64,000 nucleotides of DNA, taken from assembly GCF_900116515.1 (NCBI RefSeq), contig NZ_FPBA01000001.1, positions 186,001 to 250,000 of the forward strand. Reading direction: 5' to 3'. Positions 34,679 through 45,214 of this stretch are shown piece by piece. The first letter of the stretch is position 1; each line of letters opens with the position of its first letter. Made by a program: the position numbers and the translations under genes. The stretch is from Geodermatophilus amargosae (GTDB lineage: Bacteria > Actinomycetota > Actinomycetes > Mycobacteriales > Geodermatophilaceae). Under the pieces are notes generated by a model that ran no database searches, was not told the DNA's origin, and was given only the letters and a program-made list of their open reading frames with translations.

Positions 34679-35284
34679 TCAGGCCGGGATGTGGACGACG
34701 GGATGGGTCCGGACGCTGGCGAACAGGACATCGGCCAGCGGGCGCAGGGCCGTCGCGATGGTGCGTGCCACCTGGTCGTGCACCGCGGCACGCCGACCGA
34801 TCGGGTCGGGGACGTCGTCGGTGGCGGAGCCCGCGCGGTATGCCCGGGCGGCGTCGAGGCGAGCGGCGAGCTCGCGGGTTCGTGCCGCCAGCGGCATCGT
34901 CACCAGGTCGCGCTGGTCCACCCGGCCGAGCAGGGCTGCCGCCTCGGGGAGCGTGAACGTGCGCCGCAACCCCCGGGGAGTCGTGCGCAGCACCGCGCGG
35001 CGGTGTTCCCGGGTCATGGTCAGCACCAGGTCGGCGTCCGCGGCCAGGCCGCTGGTCAGTTGCTGACTGGTGAACCCCGCAGGGTCACCGCCGACCCGGT
35101 GCAGGGCCCGAGCACTCGCCGCGTCCATGGCCTGTCCATGCCGAGCCGAGGTGCCCGCGCTCACGACCTCCAGGCCATTCATCTCCGGACTGCCCTCGAG
35201 TGACTGTCGCGCCCACGCGGCGGCCAGTCTCTCGGCCATCGGGGACCGGCAGATGTTGCCGGTGCAGACGAAGAGGAGCCGCAT
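34679..35284 (-). CDS. low-molecular-weight protein-tyrosine phosphatase, second copy
   Basis: 201 residues. The P-loop [17 protein letters not shown] is at residues 5-21. The central [13 protein letters not shown] segment is shared with its neighbour, and the acid loop VPDPIGRRA near 155 supplies the Asp. It is clearly paralogous to the product of the gene at 34014, but lies on the opposite strand and therefore has separate transcription. The two could have different targets or conditions of expression. Start at the ATG following the divergent region 35285-35396. Confidence 0.9.
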   Translation of the reverse strand: MRLLFVCTGNICRSPMAERLAAAWARQSLEGSPEMNGLEVVSAGTSARHGQAMDAASARALHRVGGDPAGFTSQQLTSGLAADADLVLTMTREHRRAVLRTTPRGLRRTFTLPEAAALLGRVDQRDLVTMPLAARTRELAARLDAARAYRAGSATDDVPDPIGRRAAVHDQVARTIATALRPLADVLFASVRTHPVVHIPA

Positions 35285-35357
35285 GCGCTGACGGTAGGTG
35301 TGGCCGGGAAGGTCACGTCGCCTCGGACCAGGCCCTCTCCTCGCATCGAGTGACGCG

Positions 35358-35378
35358 GTGTGATTGTTTGGCTACCTT
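35358..35378 (+). promoter_or_regulatory. promoter-like element upstream of the sugar-transferase remnant
   Basis: GTGTGATTGTT (35358-35368), then four bases, then TACCTT (35373-35378). It mirrors the element at 32372 upstream of the intact sugar transferase, and its GGCTACCTTC tail recurs upstream of the adenylation enzyme at 63367. Confidence 0.4.
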
Positions 35379-35395
35379 CCACCGGGCACGATGGC

Positions 35396-35700
35396 CACCT
35401 CCTGGGCGAGCTGCCGCAGCTCTGGAACATCGTGCGTGGCGACATGAGCCTGGTCGGCCCCCCGTCCCGAGCGGCCGCACTTCGTCGACCAGTTCTCCAC
35501 GCACACCCCCGGTACACCGCCCGGCACCGCGTGCCCGCAGGATTGACCGGGTGGGCGAGGCGCACGGCCTGCGGGGCGACACCTCGATCGAGGACCGTAC
35601 CCGCTTCGACAACTACTACATCGAGAACTGGTCGCCGTGGCTCGACGTGAAGATCGTCCTGAAGACCGTCGGACAGGTGCTCCGGCGCCAGGGCGGGTGA
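35396..35700 (+). pseudogene. remnant of a sugar transferase, frameshifted and 5'-truncated
   Basis: Translated across three frames the stretch reads as the end of a WcaJ/CpsE-type sugar transferase: [20 protein letters not shown], then [17 protein letters not shown], then [12 protein letters not shown], then [18 protein letters not shown]. Three single-base changes break it: one extra C in the run at 35459-35464, a missing G near 35513, and a missing C near 35558. The first half of the catalytic domain is absent. It belongs to a different subfamily from the intact copy at 32506. Three independent indels within 100 bases make sequencing error unlikely as the sole cause. Confidence 0.8.
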
Positions 35701-35921
35701 CCGCCGACGTCGTCCTCCGCTGGCTGTTCGCGCTCGTCGTCGCTGTGATGCTGACCGTGTTCGGGCTCCTGCTGGTGACCGGTGAGTACTACAACGAGGG
35801 CCCGGTGCTGCTGCGCGTCGCCGAGGACCACGGGCTCCACCAGGGCGACATCTTCGTGCTCACCGGCTGGGCGGCCGGGATGCTCTCGTTGTCCGGGCTC
35901 CTGCTGCTCCGTCGTCGCTGA
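35697..35921 (+). CDS. small two-helix membrane protein
   Basis: 74 residues from a GTG that overlaps the stop of the sugar-transferase remnant in the pattern GTGA. Two hydrophobic segments ([21 protein letters not shown] and [19 protein letters not shown]) flank an outer loop with EYYNEG and a His/Glu-rich part. The C-terminus is Arg-rich, giving both ends inside. No family recognised. The coupling to the remnant implies that the two genes were once translated together; expression may now depend on the upstream promoter alone. Confidence 0.6.
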   Translation: MTADVVLRWLFALVVAVMLTVFGLLLVTGEYYNEGPVLLRVAEDHGLHQGDIFVLTGWAAGMLSLSGLLLLRRR

Positions 35922-35924
35922 GCG

Positions 35925-36050
35925 TCAGAGCCCGAGGCGCACCACGCCGCAGCGGCAGGTGTAGAGGCCCGAGCCGCTGAACGGGTCGTCGGCCAGCCAC
36001 CGGAACCGGTGCACGTGCAGGTGCCGCATCCATGCGCGGCGGCGTGTCAC
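35925..36050 (-). CDS. mini-protein with a Cys/His motif
   Basis: 41 residues from a GTG at 36050. The sequence has HLHVHRFRW, then a CRCG turn near the end (YTCRCGVVRLGL). Short Arg/His/Cys proteins of this look, ending in a CxCG half zinc-ribbon, recur in actinomycetes. No ribosome site is visible, but CAGACT stands six bases before the GTG and a leaderless start is possible. Too short for certainty. Confidence 0.45.
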   Translation of the reverse strand: MTRRRAWMRHLHVHRFRWLADDPFSGSGLYTCRCGVVRLGL

Positions 36051-36076
36051 GCCGCCAGTCTGGCAGCCCGCAGGGC

Positions 36077-36247
36077 TCAGACGGAGGCGGAGCGGCGCGC
36101 CAGCGACCACGCGGGCGCGGCGCCGCACACCGCCGCGGCCATCAGCACGTGCCCGTGCTCGGCGACCCACACGTGCAGTGCCAGCCAGGTCGACCCGAGG
36201 AGGAAAGCCACGCCCGCATCCTGTGCGCCCGTGGGCCCGGTGATCAC
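36077..36247 (-). CDS. possible small membrane protein
   Basis: 56 residues if the GTG at 36247 is used. Two hydrophobic segments (AGVAFLLGSTWLALHVWV and VLMAAAVCGAAPAWSL) are separated by AEHGH. It lies between the LCP gene and the mini-protein gene on the same strand. The frame continues upstream as a shadow of the LCP gene, so only this downstream part can be genuine. No ribosome site or family is seen. Confidence 0.35.
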   Translation of the reverse strand: MITGPTGAQDAGVAFLLGSTWLALHVWVAEHGHVLMAAAVCGAAPAWSLARRSASV

Positions 36248-36285
36248 GAACGCGTGAGGTGTCCGTGACGGGCGGGGACCCGGGG

Positions 36286-37368
36286 TCAGCGGGGCACGTC
36301 GGGCAGTGCCTCGGTGTCGAACTCGGCGGTGTTCTGCGACAGCGAGTCGTTCTGGAGGTAGGCCCACATGCGGTCGCCGGTGACCCGGTTGAGGTAGACG
36401 ACGTTGGCCGCGCCCTCCGTGCCGGTGCCGAGCACCGGGGCGGTGAAGGAGTCGACGGCCTCCGGGCGCAGGTCGCGCAGAGAGTAGGCCAGCGACAGCA
36501 GGTCGCCGTTTCCGAGTGTGTCGTCGACGGCGACCGCGCTGGTGACGGCGAGCAGCGCGGCGTCGAGCCGGCCGGGGTCGGACAGCGTCCCGGAGCTGAA
36601 CAGCTGGCCGAAGACCGCCTCGATGAACTGCTGCTGACGGCGCACCCGGTCGAAGTCGCCGCCCTCCAGGCCGTAGCGCTGCCCGAGGTACCAGCGCGCC
36701 TGGTCGCCGTCGAGGTGGTTGACCCCGGCCGGGAACGTGTACGGCCCGTTGCTGGTGGTCTCGGCGACGACGACGTCGACCCCGCCCAGGTCGTCGGTGA
36801 CCTGCACGATGCCCTCGAAGTCGATGGCCACGTAGTGGTCGATGCGGACGCGGGTGAGTTGCTCGACGGTCTGGATGAGCAGCGTCGGCCCGGCGAACGC
36901 GTACGCCGCGTTGATCTTGTTCGTCCCGTACCCGGGGATGTCGACCCACGAGTCCCGGGGAATGGACACCAGCTGGGCGTGCTGTCGGTCGCCGGAGAAG
37001 CGGGCGATCATGATCGCGTCGGAGCGGCCTCCGGCGGCGATGCCCTCGTTGACGGTGCCGCGGCTGTCGCTGCCGACCAGCAGGAAGGTGACCGGCTCGG
37101 CGGACGTCTCCTCGGTGGGCGTGGCCGGCGCTGGGCGGGCGTCCTCGTCGAGGTCGGTGAAGACGCCGGCGACCCGGTCGACGTTGCCGCCGTAGCGGTC
37201 GGTCAGGAACCACAGCCCGCCGCCGACCACCGCCACCACCAGCAGGACCAGGACGCCCAGCGCCACGAGGAAGCGGCGCAGTCCCCGCCGTCGCCGGGGA
37301 GGTCGCCCGGTGTTGACGGCTTCGTCTTCGACGAGCGTGGACCCGCTACGTCCCTCGTCGTCGCTCAC
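36286..37368 (-). CDS. LytR-CpsA-Psr (LCP) family glycopolymer ligase
   Basis: 360 residues. A cytoplasmic Arg-rich stretch precedes one membrane helix (FLVALGVLVLLVVAVVGGGLW, near 33-52), so the enzyme domain is outside. The LCP motifs follow: FLLVGSDSR near 93, RSDAIMIAR, SIPRDSWVDI near 137, KINAAYAFAG near 150 and DFDRVRRQQQFI near 237, with the Arg and Asp residues that bind the polyprenyl pyrophosphate. LCP enzymes transfer finished glycopolymers from undecaprenyl pyrophosphate to peptidoglycan, or to arabinogalactan in mycobacteria. Here it is the likely anchor for the polymers of this locus. It is divergent from a sugar transferase gene. Confidence 0.93.
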   Translation of the reverse strand: MSDDEGRSGSTLVEDEAVNTGRPPRRRRGLRRFLVALGVLVLLVVAVVGGGLWFLTDRYGGNVDRVAGVFTDLDEDARPAPATPTEETSAEPVTFLLVGSDSRGTVNEGIAAGGRSDAIMIARFSGDRQHAQLVSIPRDSWVDIPGYGTNKINAAYAFAGPTLLIQTVEQLTRVRIDHYVAIDFEGIVQVTDDLGGVDVVVAETTSNGPYTFPAGVNHLDGDQARWYLGQRYGLEGGDFDRVRRQQQFIEAVFGQLFSSGTLSDPGRLDAALLAVTSAVAVDDTLGNGDLLSLAYSLRDLRPEAVDSFTAPVLGTGTEGAANVVYLNRVTGDRMWAYLQNDSLSQNTAEFDTEALPDVPR

Positions 37369-37673
37369 AGTGACCCCCGTTGTCTGGTCGTTGTCCCGAG
37401 GCTAGGCGCTGGCCTGCCGGAACGCGCCTCCGTCCCACCCGGCGGGGTGAGCAGGTTCCACACTGTGTGACGTCCTGGGTGGAGAAGGGGGCGACCGGCG
37501 GTCACAGTCTCCCCAGGAGGGTGGAAGACGGGGCTCCGGGACCGGTCCGCGCCCCGGAGGGCTCAACTCGCAGCGGTCAAGGGCCGACCTGCGAGCAGTG
37601 GGTCCCTGGTCCGGCCCACGTCGACCGTGCCGCTCATCCAGGTCCAGGAGCCGGACTTCGGGGCTGGTGCCGC
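37369..37673. promoter_or_regulatory. divergent region between LCP and sugar-transferase genes
   Basis: A 305-base gap with no credible gene. It holds the 11-base palindrome CACACTGTGTG at 37459-37469, whose right half reads into GTGTGA, a core also present in the elements at 32372 and 35358. This could be an operator shared by the sugar-transferase promoters. Confidence 0.4.
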
Positions 37674-38265
37674 GTGGCGAAGTCCCTCGTCGACCGCGCC
37701 GTCGTCGGCGTGCTGCTGCTCCTGGGCTCCCCCGCTGCTGCTTGGCATCGCCCTCGCCGTCCAGGCCACCAGCCGCGGGCCGGCCCTGTACCGCCACCGC
37801 CGCATCGGCAAGCGCGGGCGGGAGTTCGACCTCCTAAAGTTCCGCAGCATGGTGGCCGACGCCGACTCGCGCATCGAGGCGCTGATGACCCTGAACGAGG
37901 GCAACGACGTCCAGTTCAAGCTGCGCTGCGACCCACGCGTCACCCGGGTCGGGGCCTGGCTGCGCTCGTTCTCCCTCGACGAGCTGCCGCAGCTGGTCAA
38001 CGTGCTCAAGGGGGACATGTCGCTGGTCGGTCCCCGCCCGCACGTCATCCGCGAGGTGGAGCAGTACGGCGCCGACAAGCACCGCCGGCTGCTGGTCAAG
38101 CCGGGCATCACCGGCCTGTGGCAGGTCAGCGGCCGCTCGGACCTGTCGTGGGACGAGTCGGTCGAGCTCGACATCCGTTACGTGGAGAACTGGTCGTTCG
38201 GCCTGGACCTCGCGATCCTGTGGCGCACGGTGCGCGCGGTCCTGCGCCGCGACGGCGCCAACTGA
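37674..38265 (+). CDS. sugar transferase with an apparent frameshift near its start
   Basis: The body, read from about 37734, is a complete sugar-transferase catalytic domain: [42 protein letters not shown] and KPGITGLWQVSGRSDLSWDESV. The expected N-terminal helix (VAKSLVDRAVVGVLLLLGSP) lies in another frame starting at the GTG 37674. Removing one C from the five-C run at 37729-37733 joins the two parts exactly into the family sequence (GSP then LLLGIALAVQ). Either the gene is inactivated, or the run is a sequencing error or a slippage switch. The body is closest to the enzyme at 32506 among those in the window. Confidence 0.7.
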
Positions 38266-40167
<1,902 letters not shown>

Positions 40168-40184
<17 letters not shown>

Positions 40185-41202
40185 GCACCGCCTCGAGCAC
40201 CTGCCGGGCGCACTCGTCGATGCTCCGCCCCGCGGTCTGCACGGCGACCTCGGCGTCGGCCGGCGTCTCGTAGGGGTCGCTGATCCCGGTGAAGGCCGGG
40301 ATCTCCCCGGCCCGCGCCCGGGCGTAGAGGCCCTTGCGGTCGCGGGCCTCGCAGTCGGCCAGCGACGTCGCCACGTGCACCAGGATGAAGCTGCCCGGAC
40401 CGGCCTGCGCCTCCACCTCGCGCCGGACGTCGGCGCGCACCTCGGCGTAGGGGGCGATCGGCGCGCAGACGGCGATCCCGCCGTGCTTGGCGATGCGGGC
40501 GGCGACCCAGCCGATCCGGCGGACGTTGGTGTCGCGGTCGGCCTTCGAGAAGCCGAGGCCGGCGGACAGCGAGTGCCGCACCTCGTCGCCGTCGAGCAGC
40601 GTGACCGTGCGGCCGGCCTCGATGAGCAGCTCGACCAGCCGCGCTGCGATCGTGGACTTCCCCGCGCCGGACAGGCCGGTGCACAGCACCACGGTGCCGC
40701 CGGTGCGCGCCGTCCCGGACCACGGCCGGCTGCCGGCCAGGGACGCGCCGTGTGTGGCGGCCAACTCCTCCGGCCCGGCCTCCGGCGCCCCCGGGGTGAC
40801 CGGCACGGGCACGACGACGACGTCCCGGCCGCCGTCCCGCACGGCCGCCCAGGCCGCGGCGGCGCCCGCCAGCGCCGCCGAGTCCGGCGCGAGCCCGGCC
40901 GCGGGCAGCAGCACCAGCAGCCGCTGCGGCAGCCCGGCGACGTCGTCGGGCGGCAGCCCCACCCACGCCGCGACCTCCGTCCAGCCCCGGTCGTGCAGCT
41001 GCTCGGCCACCGTGGAGGGCTGCTCCCAGCGCGGCACCTCGACGACGGTCAGGTCGCCGCCGGCCGCCGTGGCGACGAGCACGCCCTGCGCGTCCTCGTA
41101 CTCGCCGGCGGGCGGGAGGTCGGGCAGCGGCCCGAGGCCGGAGCGGTAGCGGGCCACCGCGGCGGTCTGGGCGTCGTCGAGCCGGGCGCGGGTCTCGGGC
41201 AT
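40168..41202 (-). CDS. cysC: adenylyl-sulfate kinase with a long unassigned N-terminal region
   Basis: 344 residues. The C-terminal 180 form a complete APS kinase: P-loop GLSGAGKST near 175, LDGDEVRHSL, TNVRRIGWVA and the lid FTGISDPYE near 310. It phosphorylates adenylyl sulfate to PAPS, the sulfate donor for sulfotransferases. The first 160 residues begin LDDAQTAAVARYRSGLGPL and contain EVPRWEQPSTVAEQL and LLVLLPAAG; they might be a reduced ATP-sulfurylase or PUA-like module, but I cannot confirm it. No sulfotransferase is recognised in the window, so the PAPS could serve either glycan sulfation or assimilation. Confidence 0.87.
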
Positions 41203-41316
41203 GCCCCCATCCTGCCCAGGACGGGGGCCCTCGCCCGTTCGGGGAGGCCCGATGGGCGTGCCCACCGCCGACGTGATGCACTTCGGGGGCTAAGTGTCGG
41301 ACGCGAGGAGGCGGCG

Positions 41317-42636
41317 GTGCGCATCTCGGTCATCGGCTGCGGCTACCTCGGCGCCGTCCACGCTGCGTCCATGGCGGAGCTCGGCCACGAGGTGGTCGGG
41401 ATCGACGTCGACGAGCGCAAGGTGGCGACCCTGCGCGACGCCCGGGCCCCCTTCTACGAGCCCGGCTTCGAGGACCTGCTCCGCTGCACCCTCGGGACCG
41501 GCCGGCTGTCGTTCTCGACCGACGTGGCCGACGCCGCGGGCGCCCGGGTGCACTTCCTGTGCGTGGGCACGCCGCAGAAGCACGGCGAGTACGGTGCCGA
41601 CCTGCGCTACGTGGACGCGGCCGTCGAGTCGCTGCTGTCGGTGCTGCAGCCCGGTGAGCTGGTGGCCGGCAAGTCGACGGTCCCGGTGGGGACGGCGGCG
41701 CGGCTGGCCGAACTGGTCGAGGGCAAGGTCCCCGGGGCCCTGCTCGCGTGGAACCCGGAGTTCCTGCGCGAGGGCTTCGCCGTCGAGGACACCCTGCACC
41801 CCGACCGGCTGGTCTACGGACTGCCCGCCGGCCCGGACGGCGAGGTCGCCCGGCAGCTTCTCGACGAGGTGTACGCGCCGATCGTTGCCCGCGGCACGCC
41901 GCAGGTCACCACCGACCACGCCACCGCCGAGATGGTGAAGACCGCGGCCAACAGCTTCCTCGCCACGAAGATCAGCTTCATCAACGCGATGGCGGAGCTG
42001 TGCGAGGCCACCGGTGCCGACGTCAAGCTGCTGGCCGACGCCATCGGCTACGACGACCGCATCGGGCGGAAGTTCCTCAACGCCGGGCTCGGCTTCGGCG
42101 GCGGCTGCCTGCCCAAGGACATCCGCGCGTTCATGGCGCGCGCCGGCGAGCTCGGTGCCGACCAGGCGCTCACGTTCCTGCGCGAGGTCGACAACATCAA
42201 CATGCGCCGCCGGATCCGCATGGTCGAGCTGGCCCGCGAGGTGCTCGACGGGTCGCTGCTGGGCAAGCGCGTGGCGGTCCTGGGCGCGGCGTTCAAGCCC
42301 GACAGCGACGACATCCGCGACTCCCCGGCGCTCAACGTCGCCGCCCAGCTGCAGCTGCAGGGCGCGGTGGTCTGCGTGACAGACCCCGCCGCGGTGGAGA
42401 ACAGTCGTCGCGAGTGGCCGCACCTGGACTACGCCGCCACCCCGGAGGAGGCCGCGGCCGACGCCGACGCCGTCCTGGTGCTCACCGAGTGGCGCCAGTA
42501 CCGCGAGCTCGACCCGGTCGCCTTCGGCGCCCTCGTGCGGCAGAAGCGGGTCCTCGACGGGCGCAACGCGCTCGACCGCGAGACCTGGACCGCCGCCGGC
42601 TGGACCTACCGCGCCCTCGGCCGCCGCGCCGGCTGA
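41317..42636 (+). CDS. UDP-glucose 6-dehydrogenase
   Basis: 439 residues from the GTG at 41317, with GAGGAGG six bases upstream; the much longer frame to 40138 is a shadow of the opposite gene. NAD-binding VIGCGYLGAVHA opens the protein. LCVGTPQKHGEYGADL, GKSTVPVGTA and WNPEFLREGFA follow. The catalytic cysteine sits in GFGGGCLPKDIRAF near residue 265, and FKPDSDDIRDSPALN is near 327. It oxidises UDP-glucose to UDP-glucuronate, so acidic sugars are expected in one of the polymers. TAAGTG near 41291 is a possible -10 box. Confidence 0.94.
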   Translation: MRISVIGCGYLGAVHAASMAELGHEVVGIDVDERKVATLRDARAPFYEPGFEDLLRCTLGTGRLSFSTDVADAAGARVHFLCVGTPQKHGEYGADLRYVDAAVESLLSVLQPGELVAGKSTVPVGTAARLAELVEGKVPGALLAWNPEFLREGFAVEDTLHPDRLVYGLPAGPDGEVARQLLDEVYAPIVARGTPQVTTDHATAEMVKTAANSFLATKISFINAMAELCEATGADVKLLADAIGYDDRIGRKFLNAGLGFGGGCLPKDIRAFMARAGELGADQALTFLREVDNINMRRRIRMVELAREVLDGSLLGKRVAVLGAAFKPDSDDIRDSPALNVAAQLQLQGAVVCVTDPAAVENSRREWPHLDYAATPEEAAADADAVLVLTEWRQYRELDPVAFGALVRQKRVLDGRNALDRETWTAAGWTYRALGRRAG

Positions 42637-42717
42637 GGAGGTCCCTCACGTCCCTCGCCGTCACACAGCGGGACGTCGGGGTGTCCGGCCGTCCATCTCC
42701 GGGGCACCGCACACCGA

Positions 42718-42757
42718 GGGCGAGGACGCGCTGCGCTGATGCAGCGCGTCCTCGCCC
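42718..42757. terminator. strong hairpin terminator between convergent genes
   Basis: A perfect 17-bp stem: the arm at 42718-42734 (GGGCGAGGACGCGCTGC) pairs with 42741-42757 around the loop GCTGAT. It lies 81 bases after the UDP-glucose dehydrogenase stop and 25 bases before the end of the opposing GH16 gene. No T-tract follows. Its symmetry suits termination from both sides. Confidence 0.8.
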
Positions 42758-42781
42758 CGTGACGATCGGGATGGGCGCCGA

Positions 42782-43924
42782 TCACCCCGTGTACTGGTAC
42801 ATCGCGACCCAGTCGATCTGCAGGGAGCCGCTCCCGGTACCGGCGGTCTGGATGACCCAGTGTCGCGACGCCCGTGCCACCGCGGAGGTGTCGGTGCCGA
42901 TCAGTTGGCCGTCGAGGTAGAAGCGGATGGCGGTCGGGGTCCACTCGACCGTGCTCACGTGCCAGTCCTGCCAGCTCATCCCCGTGTCGACAGCGAGGCT
43001 GTTCTGTTCGGGGTTGGCGCCGACCCGGTGGTTGAACGAGTGGATCGTGCCGTCGAAGTCCCCCTCGACGCAGTCGGTCTCCCCGTCGCTCCACACGTCG
43101 GAGTCGGGCCAGAGCATCATCGCGGCACCGGAGTCCGACGCCCGGTCCGCGCGGAACCGGATGCTGTAGCGGCCGTACGTCTGTCCCCACTGCGTCGTCG
43201 GGTTCGTGATGGTGAGGGCGGAGCCCTGCGCCTGTCCGCCGGAGCCCTGGACGCCCATCCGGAGGGTGCCGCCCGAGACGTCGACGAGTTCGGTCTGGTA
43301 CTTGCCTCCTCCGGAGTTGTCGGGGTACAGCGTCAGGCGGGGGTAGCTGCGGCCGACCTGGGCGGACGAAGCGTCGACGGAGAAGTCGTCGGCATAGACC
43401 TGCTGCCAACCCGCCGGCGCGACGGGGAGTCCGGTGAAGGTCCCGGTGGACGGTCCTCCGGTCTGGGCAGGAGCGGGCGACGTTCCTGCCGACGGTGCCT
43501 GACTGGTCGTCGACGGTGCGGTCGAGGCGGGAGGCGGAGGGGTCGAGGCAGGAGGCGGAGGGGTCGAGGCGGACATCTCGGGGCTGCTGGCAGCGGAGTC
43601 CGCGGCGGTGGTGCCCGGCGTGCCCGCTCCGGGGACCGCTGCGGGCTGTCCACCGGACGACGACCCCGAGGCCGTCGGAGCCGTCGGAAGAGGTGCGCTG
43701 CTCGAGCCGGTCGTGCCGGAGGCACCCCGCGGCACGGGGGACGAGGCGCGGGCCGATGGAGCCGACGCATCCCTCGCCGGTGCGGCCTGCGTGGCCATCG
43801 ACGGCCCGGTAGGGGCGGGCCGGGAGAACACGGCCTCGTGGGTCGCGGCGGCACCTCCGCCGACCATGCCGGCGACCGCGAACAGGCCGATGACCCGACG
43901 AGCGATGAGGAGTTTCAGGAACAC
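42782..43924 (-). CDS. secreted glycoside hydrolase family 16-like protein
   Basis: 380 residues. A signal peptide (LLIARRVIGLFAVAGMVGGGAAA) is followed by about 125 residues of Ala/Ser/Pro/Thr-rich linker, including two copies of STPPPPA. The catalytic jelly-roll starts near 165 (WQQVYADDFSV). The GH16 active-site pattern ExDxxE is present as ETDCVE near 278, followed by HSFNHRVG and the concanavalin-like WTPTAIRFYLDGQLIG. It would cut beta-1,3/1,4-linked glucans or galactans outside the cell, for instance to release or trim the locus's own polymer. A paralogue lies at 49484. Confidence 0.87.
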   Translation of the reverse strand: MFLKLLIARRVIGLFAVAGMVGGGAAATHEAVFSRPAPTGPSMATQAAPARDASAPSARASSPVPRGASGTTGSSSAPLPTAPTASGSSSGGQPAAVPGAGTPGTTAADSAASSPEMSASTPPPPASTPPPPASTAPSTTSQAPSAGTSPAPAQTGGPSTGTFTGLPVAPAGWQQVYADDFSVDASSAQVGRSYPRLTLYPDNSGGGKYQTELVDVSGGTLRMGVQGSGGQAQGSALTITNPTTQWGQTYGRYSIRFRADRASDSGAAMMLWPDSDVWSDGETDCVEGDFDGTIHSFNHRVGANPEQNSLAVDTGMSWQDWHVSTVEWTPTAIRFYLDGQLIGTDTSAVARASRHWVIQTAGTGSGSLQIDWVAMYQYTG

Positions 43925-44109
43925 CCGAGCAACATAGCTCTGAGTAGGTATGTAGATACACTCCGAATTTCACCCGGGCGTGTCGTCACAAGCTGTTGTC
44001 AACCCTTACTGCTGTGACGATGTGCCACCACCTCAAGCCGGGCACTCGCCGGTCCACCCCGTGACGGGTGGTCCACCGGCCCCACCTGTCACACGGAGGA
44101 GGGGCAACG

Positions 44110-45012
44110 GTGCGACACGGGGCCCGTCCTGCCGATGGTCCGTACGTGTGGACGTGGATCGTCGGCGGGCTCGCCGTGTGGGTGGTCGTCGCAGTCGCGC
44201 TCGGCGTCGTCCTCGGTCGGGGCATCCGGTTGGCCGACCGCAGCTCGCCGGGGACCGGTGGCGACCGTCCGCTGACGACGGCGAAGCTCGATGCCGCGCC
44301 GGGCCGCGCGACCGCCGCCCGTCCTCCCCGACGGCGTGTGCCGCTGCCGCCCGTGGGCGTGGCACTGGCCGGGCTCGCCGTCGCCCTCGAGGCGGTCGGC
44401 TACGCGCTCCGCCTGCGCGGCACCACTGGCCAGGTGGCCCAGGTCCTGTCCATGGACGCCCCGTACTCGCTGCCGCGGATGTACGTGGCCGCCCTCTTCG
44501 GGGCCGCCGCGCTGGCGGCCGTCGGCGGTGCCGCCCGCAACCCCGGCCGTCGCACGTGGTGGCTCGTCGTCGGCGCGGTGGCCGGCGGCATCGCGGTGGT
44601 CAAGGCCGGCGGCACCGTGCACGTCACGGCGATGCAGGTGCTCGCGGAGCTCACCTCGCCGGCCGGTGCCACGATCGTCAGCGCACTGGTCGCGCTCGCC
44701 GTCCTGGCTGTCCTCGCGTTCGCCAGCCGGGCCGAGCGCCGGGACCGGCGCCGGGTGCTGTCCACCTTCGGCCTGTACGCCGTCGCCTCGGTCGGCCTGT
44801 CCGCCGTGTCGGGCCGGGTCGGCCCGCAGTGGTCGGCCATGGCCACGTTCGTCGAGGAGTCCGGCGAGGCCCTGTCCGGCGTCGCCGTGCTGGTCGCCGT
44901 CCTCGTGGGTGTGGCGCCGCGACTGGTGCTGCCGGCGGCCTGGCTGCGCCGTCGCGACGACGCGCTGTCGCTCGAGGCGCCGGCGCAGCGCCTGCCCGTC
45001 GCGCAGGACTGA
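44110..45012 (+). CDS. polytopic membrane protein, function unknown
   Basis: 300 residues from the GTG at 44110, which has GGAGGAGG upstream. About seven hydrophobic segments are seen: WTWIVGGLAVWVVVAVALGVVL, then a Pro/Arg-rich cytoplasmic loop, then VGVALAGLAVALEAVGY, MYVAALFGAAALAAVG, a further pair, and SGVAVLVAVLVGVAPRLVL. A small charged loop with TFVEESGEAL lies before the last helix. No family is recognised. It lies between two convergently or tandemly arranged genes with no obvious operon partner; the FMN oxidase follows after 202 bases. Confidence 0.65.
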   Translation: MRHGARPADGPYVWTWIVGGLAVWVVVAVALGVVLGRGIRLADRSSPGTGGDRPLTTAKLDAAPGRATAARPPRRRVPLPPVGVALAGLAVALEAVGYALRLRGTTGQVAQVLSMDAPYSLPRMYVAALFGAAALAAVGGAARNPGRRTWWLVVGAVAGGIAVVKAGGTVHVTAMQVLAELTSPAGATIVSALVALAVLAVLAFASRAERRDRRRVLSTFGLYAVASVGLSAVSGRVGPQWSAMATFVEESGEALSGVAVLVAVLVGVAPRLVLPAAWLRRRDDALSLEAPAQRLPVAQD

Positions 45013-45214
45013 GCGGGCGTTCCGGGTCAGCGCGCCGCGCCGGACCCGGCGGGTGACCGCACGTCGCTCACCGAGGTCCCGGGGGCGGCCGGGAGACCCC
45101 GGTCGGCGGCGTCGGCGGTCTTCCTCCCGACCGGTCGCCCGGACACCGCCGGCACCGCCGGTACGCTCCGCTCCCACTCCGGGCGCACCGGCCCGGGTGA
45201 CCACGGGAGGCGGC

